The notes under the pieces were generated by a model that was given only the letters and a program-made list of their open reading frames with translations, had not been told where the DNA came from and did not search any database. Below are positions 1 to 7,592 of a stretch of DNA of 15,310 nt, in pieces (the stretch's first letter is position 1; each line of letters begins with the position of its first letter). The DNA is taken from the NCBI GenBank assembly GCA_023249815.1, contig JAHFBX010000029.1, forward strand, positions 1 through 15,310, in the 5' to 3' direction. The DNA is from Candidatus Eiseniibacteriota bacterium. Its GTDB lineage: Bacteria > Eisenbacteria > RBG-16-71-46. The position numbers and the translations under genes were made by a program.

Positions 1-855
1 TCGAACGGCTGCACCACGGTGGAGGTGAAGAGCGGCTACGGACTCACGTCGGCGCGCGAGGTGCGGCTCCTGGAGCTCATGTCCGGCGCCGCGATCCGCA
101 TGCCCGTGCGTGTCCACCGCACCGCGCTCGTGCTGCACGCGCTGCCCGAGGAGTACGCGGACCGGCGAGCGGAGTTCGTCGCTGAAGTGCGCGACGTGCT
201 GTTGGGCGAGATCCATCGCCGCGGCATGGCGAGCGCCGTGGACGTGTTCTGCGATCCCGTCGGGTTCACGGTGGAGGAATGCCGCGGCGTGCTCGGGCGT
301 GCTCAGGAGCTGGGGTTCCCGATCAAGCTCCACGCCGAGCAGACCGCGCGCGCGGGCGGCGCGCGGCTCGGCGCCGAACTCGGGGCGCGCAGCGTGGATC
401 ATCTGGAGTGCGCGATCGACGAGGACTGGCGCGCGCTTGCCGCGGCGGGCACGGTGGGCGTGCTGCTGCCCGCCGCGGCGCTCACGTTGCGACAGCGGCT
501 GCCCGACGCCGCCGCGATCCGCGCCACCGGCGCGCGCGTCGCCATCGCCACCGACTTCAACCCCGGCACGGCACCCGCGCAATCGCTCATGGAATGCGTC
601 GCGCTCGCCGGGCGACTGTGCGGGTTCACCGCGAACGAACTGCTGCTCGCCGTGACGTGGAATGCGGCACGCGCGCTCGGCGCCGAGCACGAGGTGGGCC
701 ACTTGAACCCCGGCGCGTGGGGCGACGCGGTGCAGTGGGAATGCGAGATGCTCGAGGAGTTGCCCTACTGGATGCCCGCGGTGCGCCCCGACACCGTGTT
801 CATGCGCGGCGCCGACCTGGCACTGCCCGCGGTGGAACGAAGAGTGTGGCCGTGA
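1..855 (+). CDS. hutI: Imidazolonepropionase, C-terminal part (5' end outside window)
   Basis: The enzyme hydrolyses imidazolone-5-propionate to N-formimino-L-glutamate, the third step of cytoplasmic histidine degradation. The reading frame is open from base 1, and the residues before the first possible start (SNGCTT) continue into the conserved EVKSGYGL segment, so the gene begins upstream. About 284 residues are visible of a family length near 400. Seen motifs: KLHAEQ, whose His codon at 331-333 is the expected metal ligand; SVDHLE at 391-408; and the hallmark ATDFNPGTAP at 547-576, whose Asp (553-555) is the expected metal-binding catalytic Asp of the amidohydrolase superfamily. The N-terminal HxH metal motif would lie outside the window. 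The next gene acts on its product, which supports the assignment. The stop is TGA at 853-855. Confidence 0.95.
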   Translation, partial: SNGCTTVEVKSGYGLTSAREVRLLELMSGAAIRMPVRVHRTALVLHALPEEYADRRAEFVAEVRDVLLGEIHRRGMASAVDVFCDPVGFTVEECRGVLGRAQELGFPIKLHAEQTARAGGARLGAELGARSVDHLECAIDEDWRALAAAGTVGVLLPAAALTLRQRLPDAAAIRATGARVAIATDFNPGTAPAQSLMECVALAGRLCGFTANELLLAVTWNAARALGAEHEVGHLNPGAWGDAVQWECEMLEELPYWMPAVRPDTVFMRGADLALPAVERRVWP

Positions 856-901
856 CGCCGTGGGCGCAGGGTACCGCGCGTGGCGCGGGCGCGCGATTTG
901 G

Positions 902-907
902 TAGCAT
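902..907 (+). promoter_or_regulatory. Possible -10 element upstream of the FTCD gene
   Basis: TAGCAT in the 110-base hutI-FTCD gap resembles a sigma70 -10 box, and the run ATTTGGTAGCAT around it is AT-rich for this genome. No convincing -35 is visible about 17 bases upstream, where the sequence is nearly all G and C. The gap also holds a small hairpin (CCGCGC-GTG-GCGCGG, 874-888) without a T tract. Weak support only; hutI and the FTCD gene could equally be co-transcribed. Confidence 0.2.
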
Positions 908-965
908 GCCCGCTTCGCGCTCGATCCCCTAGCACGCTCCTGGCAGCGAGACTCACGAGGACTTC

Positions 966-2498
966 ATGGCCCGCATCGTTGAGTGCGTTCCCAACGTCTC
1001 CGAAGGCCGCCGCCCGGAGGTGATCGAGCAGCTCCTCGAGACGATCGTCTCGGTGCCCGGCGCGATCCTGCTGGACAGCGAGAGCGACGCCGACCATCAC
1101 CGTTCGGTGCTCACGTTCGGCGGCGAGCCCGAGCCGGTCACGGAGGCGGCGTTCCGGCTGGTGCGTCGCGCGTCCGAGTTGATCGACCTCAATGCACATC
1201 GGGGCGAGCACCCACGCATGGGGGCCACCGACGTGCTGCCGTTCGTGCCCGTGGAGGGGATGACGCTGGAGGACTGCGCCGAACTGGCGCGGTTGACCGG
1301 CCGGCGCATCGGGGAGGAGCTGGGGATCCCCGTGTTCCTCTACGAAGCGGCCGCGACCCGGCCCTCGCGCGTGAGCCTCGCCGACGTGCGACGCGGTGAG
1401 TTCGAGGGCTTGCGAGAGCTCATAGGCCGCGACGAGTCGCACCGGCCGGACTTTGGGCCAGAGCGGATCCACGCCACCGCCGGTGCGACCGCCGTGGGCG
1501 CGCGCCGCGTCCTCGTGGCGTTCAACGCCAATCTCGACACCGGCGATGTGCGCGTCGCGAAGGCCGTCGCCGCCGCGATCCGCGAGCAGAGCGGGGGCTT
1601 GAAGAACGTGCGCGCGCTGGGATTCAGCATCGAGAACGGGCGCCGCGCGCAGGTCAGCATGAATCTCGTGAACGTCGAGGCGACACCGATCCACCGTGTG
1701 CTGGCGTTGATCCGCGACGAAGCCGCTCGCCACGGCGCGAGCATCAGCGGCTGCGAGGTGGTCGGGCTCGTGCCGGAATCCGCGCTGCTCGTCGCGGCCG
1801 AGCACGGACTTCAGCTCGAGGGTTTCCGGCGAGACCAGGTGCTGGAGCTCAGGCTCCGCACGCCGCCGCTCACCGAAGCGGTGTCGCTCGGCGACTTCTT
1901 CGATCGCGTCGCGGGACCGACACCCACGCCGGGGGGCGGCACCGTGGCCGCGACCACGGGAGCGCTCGCGAGCTGCCTCGCGACGATGGTGGCGAACCTC
2001 ACGATCGGGAAGAAGAAGTACGCGGCGTCCGAGGCCGTCATGATCGAGCTCAAGCGTGGATCCCAGTCGCTTCGACGGGACCTGATGGCGCTCGGCCGCC
2101 GTGACAGCGAGGCGTTCGACGACGTGCTCGAGGCGCGCAGGCTCCCGGAGGCCACGCCCGCGGAGCGGGAGGAGCGCGATCGCGCACTCGCGGCCGCCGA
2201 CCTCGAGTCGTGCCGAGTCCCGCTCGAGACCGCGCGCGCCTGCGTTCGCGTCGTGACGCTGGCCGAGGCCGCCGCTCGTCAGGGCAATGTCAACGCCGCG
2301 TCTGATGCCGGCGTGGCCGGCCTGCTCGCTTCCGCGGCCGGGGAAGGGGCGCTCCTGAACGTTCAGATCAACCTGAAGTCCCTTGTCCCGTCTGCCGATA
2401 AGGAACTCGTGACAACGCAGCTCGAGGCGACCCGTGCGGAGCTCCGCTCTGCCTCGGAGCGCTGCAGGGCTGCGGTTGAGTCTGCCATGACCGCTTGA
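966..2498 (+). CDS. Bifunctional glutamate formimidoyltransferase / formimidoyl-THF cyclodeaminase
   Basis: This fused enzyme moves the formimino group of formiminoglutamate to tetrahydrofolate, releasing glutamate, and then deaminates the product to 5,10-methenyl-THF. It is 510 residues long, against 541 for mammalian FTCD. The N-terminal transferase domain (about 1-300) starts MARIVECVPNVSEG and carries GEHPRMGATDV. His82 aligns without gaps with the catalytic His82 of mammalian FTCD (alignment from memory). The cyclodeaminase domain begins near residue 310 with SLGDFFDRVAGPTPTPGGGT and is followed by the helical IGKKKY and NVNAASDAG segments. The start is ATG at 966, preceded by CGAGG about 5 bases upstream. 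Together with hutI just upstream it shows histidine degradation by the folate-dependent route. It overlaps the longest possible frame of the next gene by only a few bases. Confidence 0.95.
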   Translation: MARIVECVPNVSEGRRPEVIEQLLETIVSVPGAILLDSESDADHHRSVLTFGGEPEPVTEAAFRLVRRASELIDLNAHRGEHPRMGATDVLPFVPVEGMTLEDCAELARLTGRRIGEELGIPVFLYEAAATRPSRVSLADVRRGEFEGLRELIGRDESHRPDFGPERIHATAGATAVGARRVLVAFNANLDTGDVRVAKAVAAAIREQSGGLKNVRALGFSIENGRRAQVSMNLVNVEATPIHRVLALIRDEAARHGASISGCEVVGLVPESALLVAAEHGLQLEGFRRDQVLELRLRTPPLTEAVSLGDFFDRVAGPTPTPGGGTVAATTGALASCLATMVANLTIGKKKYAASEAVMIELKRGSQSLRRDLMALGRRDSEAFDDVLEARRLPEATPAEREERDRALAAADLESCRVPLETARACVRVVTLAEAAARQGNVNAASDAGVAGLLASAAGEGALLNVQINLKSLVPSADKELVTTQLEATRAELRSASERCRAAVESAMTA

Positions 2499-2554
2499 GA
2501 CCAGGGACAGGCCCCTCGCATGCCGAGGGCAGGCCGGGAGAGGCTCTAGCCAAC

Positions 2555-4792
2555 TTGGAAAAGGCGATCGAGATCAAGCGTCGGGCCCAGCGCTGCGTCC
2601 AGAACGGTGACGTGGACGGCGCGCTCCGTGAGTACGAGAAGCTCGTCGAGGGCCCGGACTCCGACCCCTACAACTTCGTGCTGCTCGCGGATCTGCTGCA
2701 CAAGAAGGGCGAGCACGGGCGCGCGGGCGAGCGCTACCTGCACGCGGTCACCGCGTACGAGCAGGCGGGGCTCTACAAGAACGGGATCGCGGTCTGCAAG
2801 AAGATGATGCGCCTCTCGCTGTCGCAGGGCGAGGTGCTGCGCCATCTAGCGGAGTTGCACGCGCTCGACGGGCTTGTGAGTGAGGCCTCGGTCTATTTCG
2901 CGCAGTACGCCGAGTTCGCGCTGCGCCTGAACAAGTCCGAGGAGGCGATTGGCGCGCTGCGGAAGGCGTTCGACCACGGGCAGGAGAACGTGAAGCTGCT
3001 CGAGCGCCTGAGCGAAGTACTGCTCCTGGAGGGCGAAACCGCGAAATCCGCAGCCACGATGGTTGAAGCGGCGGAGCAGTGGCAGGCGCGCGGGCAGGCC
3101 GCCGAGGCGCGCCGCTGCCTCGCGCGAGCCGAGGTCATCCAGCCTGGCAGCGGCGGCGGAGCCGTGGCAGGCGCGCCCGCACCTGCCCCGGGTCCTCCGC
3201 AACTTCACACGCCCACGGGGGGCGTGGCCACTGCTCCTCCCGTCGCCGCTCCGGCCGCGCCGCCCCAGGACCTGGGCGTGCTCACGGGTAGTCGCATCCC
3301 CGAGACCGCGCCCACGATGTCGCTGCCGAGCGCGCCGCCGACGCTCGGTGTTCCGGTCGCCGCTGCGGCGCCCGCGGCAGCACCTGCCCCGGCACCTCCG
3401 GTCGCCGCCGCGCCGCCCGCTCCCGCACCATCGCTAGCGCCGCCCGTGGCAGCGCCTCCGGTCGCGGCACCCCCACTCGCCGCCATGCCGCCCGCCGCGC
3501 CTCCTGCGGCCGCGCCCGTGCTCTACGCTCCAGCGGCGGTTCCCTCGCTCGCGCCGTCCGCGCCCGTGTCGGCCGGCCCGAACGCGGCGGCGCCGCCCCA
3601 AATGGATTCGGGCGTGTTCGAGCGCGCGCCACGTTTCGTCGCACCTCCGGGCGCCTCGCCCACCCCGGCGCCGGCGCCGGCGCCCACGAGCGAGTCCGAC
3701 GACGAGCCGGCCGCGCCCGCGGCCGGTGTCTACGAGATCGGCGGAGTCGAAGCGACCAGCTACGAGGCCGCGCTTCGCGAGGTGAGTGCCGCACAGGCGG
3801 CCCGCCCGGCGCCCGCGCCGTTCCCCGCCGAGCCCGAACTGAAGGACCCCAGCCCATCCACGATCGCCAACCGGCCCGAGCAACTGCTCGGCGTCGTCGC
3901 GAGCGTCGAGGAGCTACTGCAGCGCGCGCAGGACGAGTTCCGCGCCGGGAACCGCGATCGCGCGTCGCAGGCGCTCGTCGAGGCGGCGCTCGCGTACGAA
4001 CGGCTGGGGCGCCCGGACAGCGCGGCCACGATCTTCCGGAGCCTCGGTCGTGGCGCGCTGGCGCCGGTCGGGGTGATGGAGCTGTGGCTCGCGAACTGCG
4101 AGTTGCGCGGCGACGCCGCCGAGGGTTCACAGGTCGCGTGCGAGCTCGGCGACCGGGCGCTCAACGACGGTGGCGTCGCCGACGCCCGCCGCTGGTTCGA
4201 GCGTGCGCTCGCGATCCAGCCTGGCAACGACACCGCTCGCCGTCGCCTGCAGCGCATGAGCGGCGCCGCGAAGCCGCCCGCGCCGGCGCAGGAGGGTCCG
4301 TCCAGCGAACAGGGACGCGTCGCGGTGGCCGTGGGCCGCGGCCAGGCAGTGACGTTCGACCTGGACAGCCTGCTCCAGGAGTTCCAGCGCGGTGTCTCCG
4401 CTCAATTGGAGGGCGACGCGCAGGGGCATTACGATCTGGGTATGGCCTACCGGGAGATGGGGCTCTTCGACGAAGCGGTGGGTTCGTTCCGCATCGCGGA
4501 GCGTGACCCGCGCCTCGCCATGCGTTCCCGGGAGATGATCGGACGTTGCCTCGCGAACTCGGATCGCCATGACGACGCCGCGCGAGAGTTCGAGCGCGCG
4601 TTGCGCTCGCCGACTCTCGACGCGGCGGGAGAGGCCGAGTTGCGCTTCCAGCTGGCGTTGAGTCTGGCCGCGCTCGGCGAGATGGCGGATGCGTTGGCCC
4701 AGGCCGAGATCGCCGACATGCGCTTCCCGGGACGTCCGGACGTGGCCGATCGCCTTGTGGAGTGGCGCCGCGCGTTCGGGAAGGCGGCATGA
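2555..4792 (+). CDS. TPR protein with long Pro/Ala-rich linker
   Basis: A 745-residue protein of unknown function with two helical-repeat regions. Residues 1 to about 195 contain TPR-like helices (KNGDVDGALREYEKL-type and YLHAVTAYEQAGLYKNGIA-type pairs). Residues about 197-440 are a low-complexity Pro/Ala linker, presumably disordered. Residues about 445-745 hold further TPRs, including the clear HYDLGMAYREMGLFDEAVGSF unit. No signal peptide or membrane segment is seen, so it is probably a cytoplasmic scaffold. The start is uncertain. TTG at 2555 follows GGGAGAGG (2536-2543) at an 11-base spacing. The frame is also open back to TTG 2495, which overlaps the FTCD stop codon, but the extra 20 residues look non-conserved and Pro/Gly-rich. 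Its stop overlaps the start of the following phosphoesterase gene (ATGA), so the two are translationally coupled. A pilus-related role is possible from proximity only. Confidence 0.8.
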   Translation: MEKAIEIKRRAQRCVQNGDVDGALREYEKLVEGPDSDPYNFVLLADLLHKKGEHGRAGERYLHAVTAYEQAGLYKNGIAVCKKMMRLSLSQGEVLRHLAELHALDGLVSEASVYFAQYAEFALRLNKSEEAIGALRKAFDHGQENVKLLERLSEVLLLEGETAKSAATMVEAAEQWQARGQAAEARRCLARAEVIQPGSGGGAVAGAPAPAPGPPQLHTPTGGVATAPPVAAPAAPPQDLGVLTGSRIPETAPTMSLPSAPPTLGVPVAAAAPAAAPAPAPPVAAAPPAPAPSLAPPVAAPPVAAPPLAAMPPAAPPAAAPVLYAPAAVPSLAPSAPVSAGPNAAAPPQMDSGVFERAPRFVAPPGASPTPAPAPAPTSESDDEPAAPAAGVYEIGGVEATSYEAALREVSAAQAARPAPAPFPAEPELKDPSPSTIANRPEQLLGVVASVEELLQRAQDEFRAGNRDRASQALVEAALAYERLGRPDSAATIFRSLGRGALAPVGVMELWLANCELRGDAAEGSQVACELGDRALNDGGVADARRWFERALAIQPGNDTARRRLQRMSGAAKPPAPAQEGPSSEQGRVAVAVGRGQAVTFDLDSLLQEFQRGVSAQLEGDAQGHYDLGMAYREMGLFDEAVGSFRIAERDPRLAMRSREMIGRCLANSDRHDDAAREFERALRSPTLDAAGEAELRFQLALSLAALGEMADALAQAEIADMRFPGRPDVADRLVEWRRAFGKAA
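3665..3682 (+). repeat. Tandem CCGGCG hexamer, three copies, within the Pro/Ala linker
   Basis: Three exact copies of CCGGCG lie in the linker-coding region of the TPR gene and are read as alternating Pro-Ala codons. The whole stretch of about 3143-3870 is biased toward GCN and CCN codons. The hexamer keeps the reading frame on slippage, so linker length could vary between strains. Confidence 0.7.
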
Positions 4793-5640
4793 CGTTGCCC
4801 CGGCCGCCACACGCGGTCGGCCGTCGCCTCGAACTCCACGCCCACACGCACTTCAGCGATGGCGTGTTGTCGCCGGCGGCGCTCGTGGACCTGGCGCTCG
4901 AACGCGAACTCCAGGCGCTGGCGGTGACCGATCACGACTCCGTCGAGGGGGTGGGGCCCGCGATCGCGGCGGCAGCGGGACGGCTCGAGATCGTGCCAGG
5001 AATCGAAGTGTCCTCCACGCTCGAGGGCCACGATCTGCATGTGCTGGGCTATTTCGTGGACGCAGGTTCGGAGACGCTGGCTCGCCGGCTCGCCCGTTTC
5101 CGCGAGGAGCGGCGGCAGCGCGCGCGCGCGATCCTCGAACGGCTCGATGCGCTGGGTGTGCCGGTGCCGGCGGACGAGGTGTTCGCGGCGGCGGGCCCGG
5201 GCGTGGTGGGTCGGCCGCACATCGCCCAGGCGCTGCTGCGCGCCGGGCACGTGCCCAGCATCGAAGTGGCGTTCCAGCGGTTCCTCGGCGGCCGTGGCAG
5301 CGCATTCATCCCGCGACCGGCGTTTCATTCCGCAGAGGCCGTGCGCTTGATCCGTGACGCGGGCGGCGTCGCGGTGCTGGCGCATCCGGGTCCGCTCTCT
5401 CGCCGCCTGGTCGAGCAGCTCGCCGAGGCCGGACTCGCGGGCATCGAGGTGTGGCATCCGCAGCACGGCGCGACCGTGCAGCGCCAGTGGCGCAGTGTGG
5501 CTCAGGAGCTGGGATTGGTGGCGAGCGGCGGCTCGGACTTCCACGGGCCGCACCGTGGCGCGGGGCTGGGCGAGATGCCCGTGCCCGAGCGCGCGCTCGA
5601 CGAGCTGCGCGCGCGCGCGACCGGGTTGGCCCCGAACTGA
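4789..5640 (+). CDS. PHP-domain phosphoesterase, YciV/RNase AM (TrpH) family
   Basis: A 283-residue metal-dependent phosphoesterase, close to the roughly 290 residues of E. coli YciV (RNase AM), which removes nucleotides 5'-3' from RNA and short 3',5'-bisphosphates. PHP metal-site motifs appear in order: HAHTHFSDG (His17, His19), AVTDHDS (Asp48, His49), PGIEVSS (Glu73), HDLHVLGYF, RPHIAQAL (His144), LAHPG (His199) and GGSDFHG (Asp250, His252). All expected ligands are present, so the enzyme should be active. The start chosen is ATG 4789, with GGGAAGG just upstream and a 4-base ATGA overlap with the TPR gene stop. The frame is open a little further upstream (GTG 4762), but that start lacks support. 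The exact substrate, RNA ends or a nucleoside bisphosphate such as pAp, cannot be decided from sequence. A promoter for the next gene follows it. Confidence 0.9.
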   Translation: MTLPRPPHAVGRRLELHAHTHFSDGVLSPAALVDLALERELQALAVTDHDSVEGVGPAIAAAAGRLEIVPGIEVSSTLEGHDLHVLGYFVDAGSETLARRLARFREERRQRARAILERLDALGVPVPADEVFAAAGPGVVGRPHIAQALLRAGHVPSIEVAFQRFLGGRGSAFIPRPAFHSAEAVRLIRDAGGVAVLAHPGPLSRRLVEQLAEAGLAGIEVWHPQHGATVQRQWRSVAQELGLVASGGSDFHGPHRGAGLGEMPVPERALDELRARATGLAPN

Positions 5641-5661
5641 GGCGGCGCCCAGCGCGTGGCG

Positions 5662-5691
5662 TTGACGCGTTCACAAGGCGGTCACTATCTT
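5662..5691 (+). promoter_or_regulatory. Sigma70-like promoter for the outer-membrane barrel gene
   Basis: TTGACG (5662-5667) and TATCTT (5686-5691) are separated by 18 bases, a near-consensus -35/-10 pair in otherwise GC-rich DNA. It lies just after the phosphoesterase stop. Transcription would begin near 5698, leaving a leader of about 35-40 bases before the candidate start region. It would give the barrel gene, and possibly the ComEA-like gene, its own transcript. Inferred from sequence alone. Confidence 0.55.
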
Positions 5692-5723
5692 TCGCCACGC
5701 CCCTGGTTCCTGAGTAGCCCTCC

Positions 5724-5738
5724 GGAGACCCGCCCATC
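5724..5738 (+). other. Shine-Dalgarno and candidate non-standard ATC start codon
   Basis: GGAG at 5724-5727 sits 8 bases before an in-frame ATC at 5736-5738. The codons from ATC onward read I-R-R-L-P-W-I and run directly into the hydrophobic core and the V-T-A cleavage site of the barrel protein's signal peptide. The frame is closed upstream by TAG at 5715-5717, and no ATG, GTG or TTG occurs before GTG 5757, which is 29 bases from this Shine-Dalgarno. Either AUC is used as the start or an ATG has been changed here by mutation or sequencing error. Confidence 0.45.
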
Positions 5739-5756
5739 CGTCGACTTCCGTGGATC

Positions 5757-7541
5757 GTGCTCGCCATCTCGCTCGTCGCCGCCGGTCCGGTCACGGCCGA
5801 AGGGCTCGCGCCACTCGACGTCAGGGCGCTTCCCGAAGCGTGGGGCGCGCCGGGCGGCCCTGGTCTGGTGGACGATCTCGCCATGGGACACGGGCTGCCA
5901 TTCGCGTGGATGGGGATCGTGGCGGGGGGAGTCACGCTCCGGGACGGACTGCTGCCCGCGTTCGGGCCATGGCCCGGCCTGGACGAGATCGTCGCTCCGC
6001 GCGCGTGGTACGACTCCGCGGCGGTGGTGATCGGAGAGGACGCGGGCTGGAATGGATTCTCGGCATCGCTCGTGGAGCTCAGGGCGCTCGCGACGCCACC
6101 GCGCACGCGGCGTCCGCGGGCCTCGTTCACGATGGTGAACGGAAGCTCGGCCGTGGACCGTACCGGGCTCTTCCTCCAGCGCGGCGGAGAGGATTCCTGG
6201 CTCCGCGGTGGCGCGCTCACCGAGCAGCGTTCGGGCACGGGGTCGCTCGAAGCGCGTGGCCAGCACGTGTGGTTCGCCGACTTGGGCCTCCGCCGCGGCG
6301 CGCACGCGCTCACGGGTGCGTTCTCGCAGCGCGGCTCCGCCGGCGGCACGCGGCGCGATGCCACGTTCCTCGAACCGGGCGTACGACCGCCGTTCGTGGG
6401 GCTCGAGGACGCGGCCCACGGTGAAGGCGGCTCGCTCGGCTGGAACTGGGCGCGCGACGCGAGCGCCCTGCACGTGACGCTCGCGCGCAGTCACGATCAC
6501 CGCGAGTCCTTCGAATCCGAACTGTTCGACGTGTTCGCCGAGCGCGAGGCTCAGCAGAACTCACTCGAGATCGAGGCATCGGACGGGGACGACGCCCGAG
6601 GCCACGGCGTTCGGCTCGAGCTGACGCAGGCGAAAGTCACGCGCAGCGAGGACTTCCTCACCCAGCGTCCCGCGCTCGAGGCGCGACATGCCAGCGTCTG
6701 GCTCGCCGCGCGCGACGTGCGCCCGCTCTTGGGCGGGCGGCTCGAGGCGCAGCTCGGTGTCGGCCACACCGACGCGCCCTCGCGCAAGGCCGAGAGGATG
6801 CAGCTCGCGCCTTCGATGGTGTGGAGGCTCGAGGAGGGCGGTCGCCGCTGGCGCGCGCACGTCGGACGCTTCGTCACGCCGCTGTGGTGCGATCTCGCTC
6901 CGGGGGTCGGCGCGTTCGTGCAGGACACGTGGGCCGCGGGCGCCGGGCTCGCTGCGGGATCCGAGGCGCACCAGTGGTTCGAACTCTCGGGCGTGGCGAC
7001 CGAGACCGGACAGCGCGCACTGCTGCAGCGCTGGCCGATCCGCGACCTCTCGCTTCGCTACGGCTGGACTCCGGAGCGCGTGCGCATCCAGGACGCACTC
7101 GTGCAGGGGTCTGTCGGTGTTCGCCGGGGCTGGTTCGGCGCGGACGGTTCCGCGTGGTCGCGCGTGCGCCCCGTCGGAAGCGAGGTGGCGCACGTGGACC
7201 CCGCGCTCGGCGGGCGCGTCGGGGCGGAGGCGCGATTCGCCGCGTTCACGGGCGACCTCCGCGTGCGACTGCGATTCGAGACCGCGTGGGTCGGAGATCG
7301 CGAGACCGAGCCGCTCGAAGGTTTCTTCACAGCGCCGCAACCACTGCCGGGTTACGCCACGTACGGCGCGAGCGCCGCGTTCACGATCGGGGACGCGATC
7401 ATCACCCTGCGCGGCATGAATCTCGAGGACGTGGCGCATCCGCAGGTCTGGACCGACCCGACCACACCGTTCCCAGGCACCCCCGCCGTAGGCTCCACGC
7501 GCGAGTTCCGCTTCGAGCTGTCGTGGCCATTCTTCAATTGA
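5757..7541 (+). CDS. Outer-membrane beta-barrel protein, TonB-receptor-like with degenerate plug
   Basis: A protein of about 594 residues counted from the only standard start (GTG 5757). If translation begins at ATC 5736 there are 7 more residues, giving a complete signal peptide (RR, hydrophobic core, cleavage after V-T-A before E-G). Residues about 40-130 look like a worn TonB-receptor plug: GGVTLRDGLLPAFGPWPGLD, then EIVAPRAWYDSAAVVIG in the place of the usual I-E-hydrophobic-G-P-S-A-L-Y-G segment. The remainder has alternating hydrophobic/polar strands with aromatic girdles. Near the end, ITLRGMNLEDVAHPQ resembles the receptor N-L-F-D strand, and the protein closes with FRFELSWPFFN, an outer-membrane C-terminal strand. 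No TonB box is recognisable, and without the plug consensus true energised transport is doubtful. The ligand is unknown. A sigma70-like promoter lies upstream. Confidence 0.7.
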   Translation: MLAISLVAAGPVTAEGLAPLDVRALPEAWGAPGGPGLVDDLAMGHGLPFAWMGIVAGGVTLRDGLLPAFGPWPGLDEIVAPRAWYDSAAVVIGEDAGWNGFSASLVELRALATPPRTRRPRASFTMVNGSSAVDRTGLFLQRGGEDSWLRGGALTEQRSGTGSLEARGQHVWFADLGLRRGAHALTGAFSQRGSAGGTRRDATFLEPGVRPPFVGLEDAAHGEGGSLGWNWARDASALHVTLARSHDHRESFESELFDVFAEREAQQNSLEIEASDGDDARGHGVRLELTQAKVTRSEDFLTQRPALEARHASVWLAARDVRPLLGGRLEAQLGVGHTDAPSRKAERMQLAPSMVWRLEEGGRRWRAHVGRFVTPLWCDLAPGVGAFVQDTWAAGAGLAAGSEAHQWFELSGVATETGQRALLQRWPIRDLSLRYGWTPERVRIQDALVQGSVGVRRGWFGADGSAWSRVRPVGSEVAHVDPALGGRVGAEARFAAFTGDLRVRLRFETAWVGDRETEPLEGFFTAPQPLPGYATYGASAAFTIGDAIITLRGMNLEDVAHPQVWTDPTTPFPGTPAVGSTREFRFELSWPFFN

Positions 7542-7592
7542 TCGATTGACTCCCCGTCCCCCGCGACCGATCGCCTCCCCGCGGGAGTGGAC

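Noticed and set aside
874..888. CCGCGC-GTG-GCGCGG hairpin after hutI as a terminator
   Set aside because: The stem is only 6 bp and is followed by GCGCGCGATTT, with no proper T tract. Such hairpins are common by chance at this GC content.
3282..4130. Long Arg-rich minus-strand frame across the Pro/Ala linker
   Set aside because: It arises from the repetitive GCC/CCG codons of the + strand linker read in reverse. There is no start context or domain.
7546..7574. TTGACT with a possible -10 (GATCGC) 17 bases later, before the ComEA-like gene
   Set aside because: The -35 is good but GATCGC is a poor -10, and the -35 overlaps the end of the barrel gene region. Not strong enough to call a promoter.
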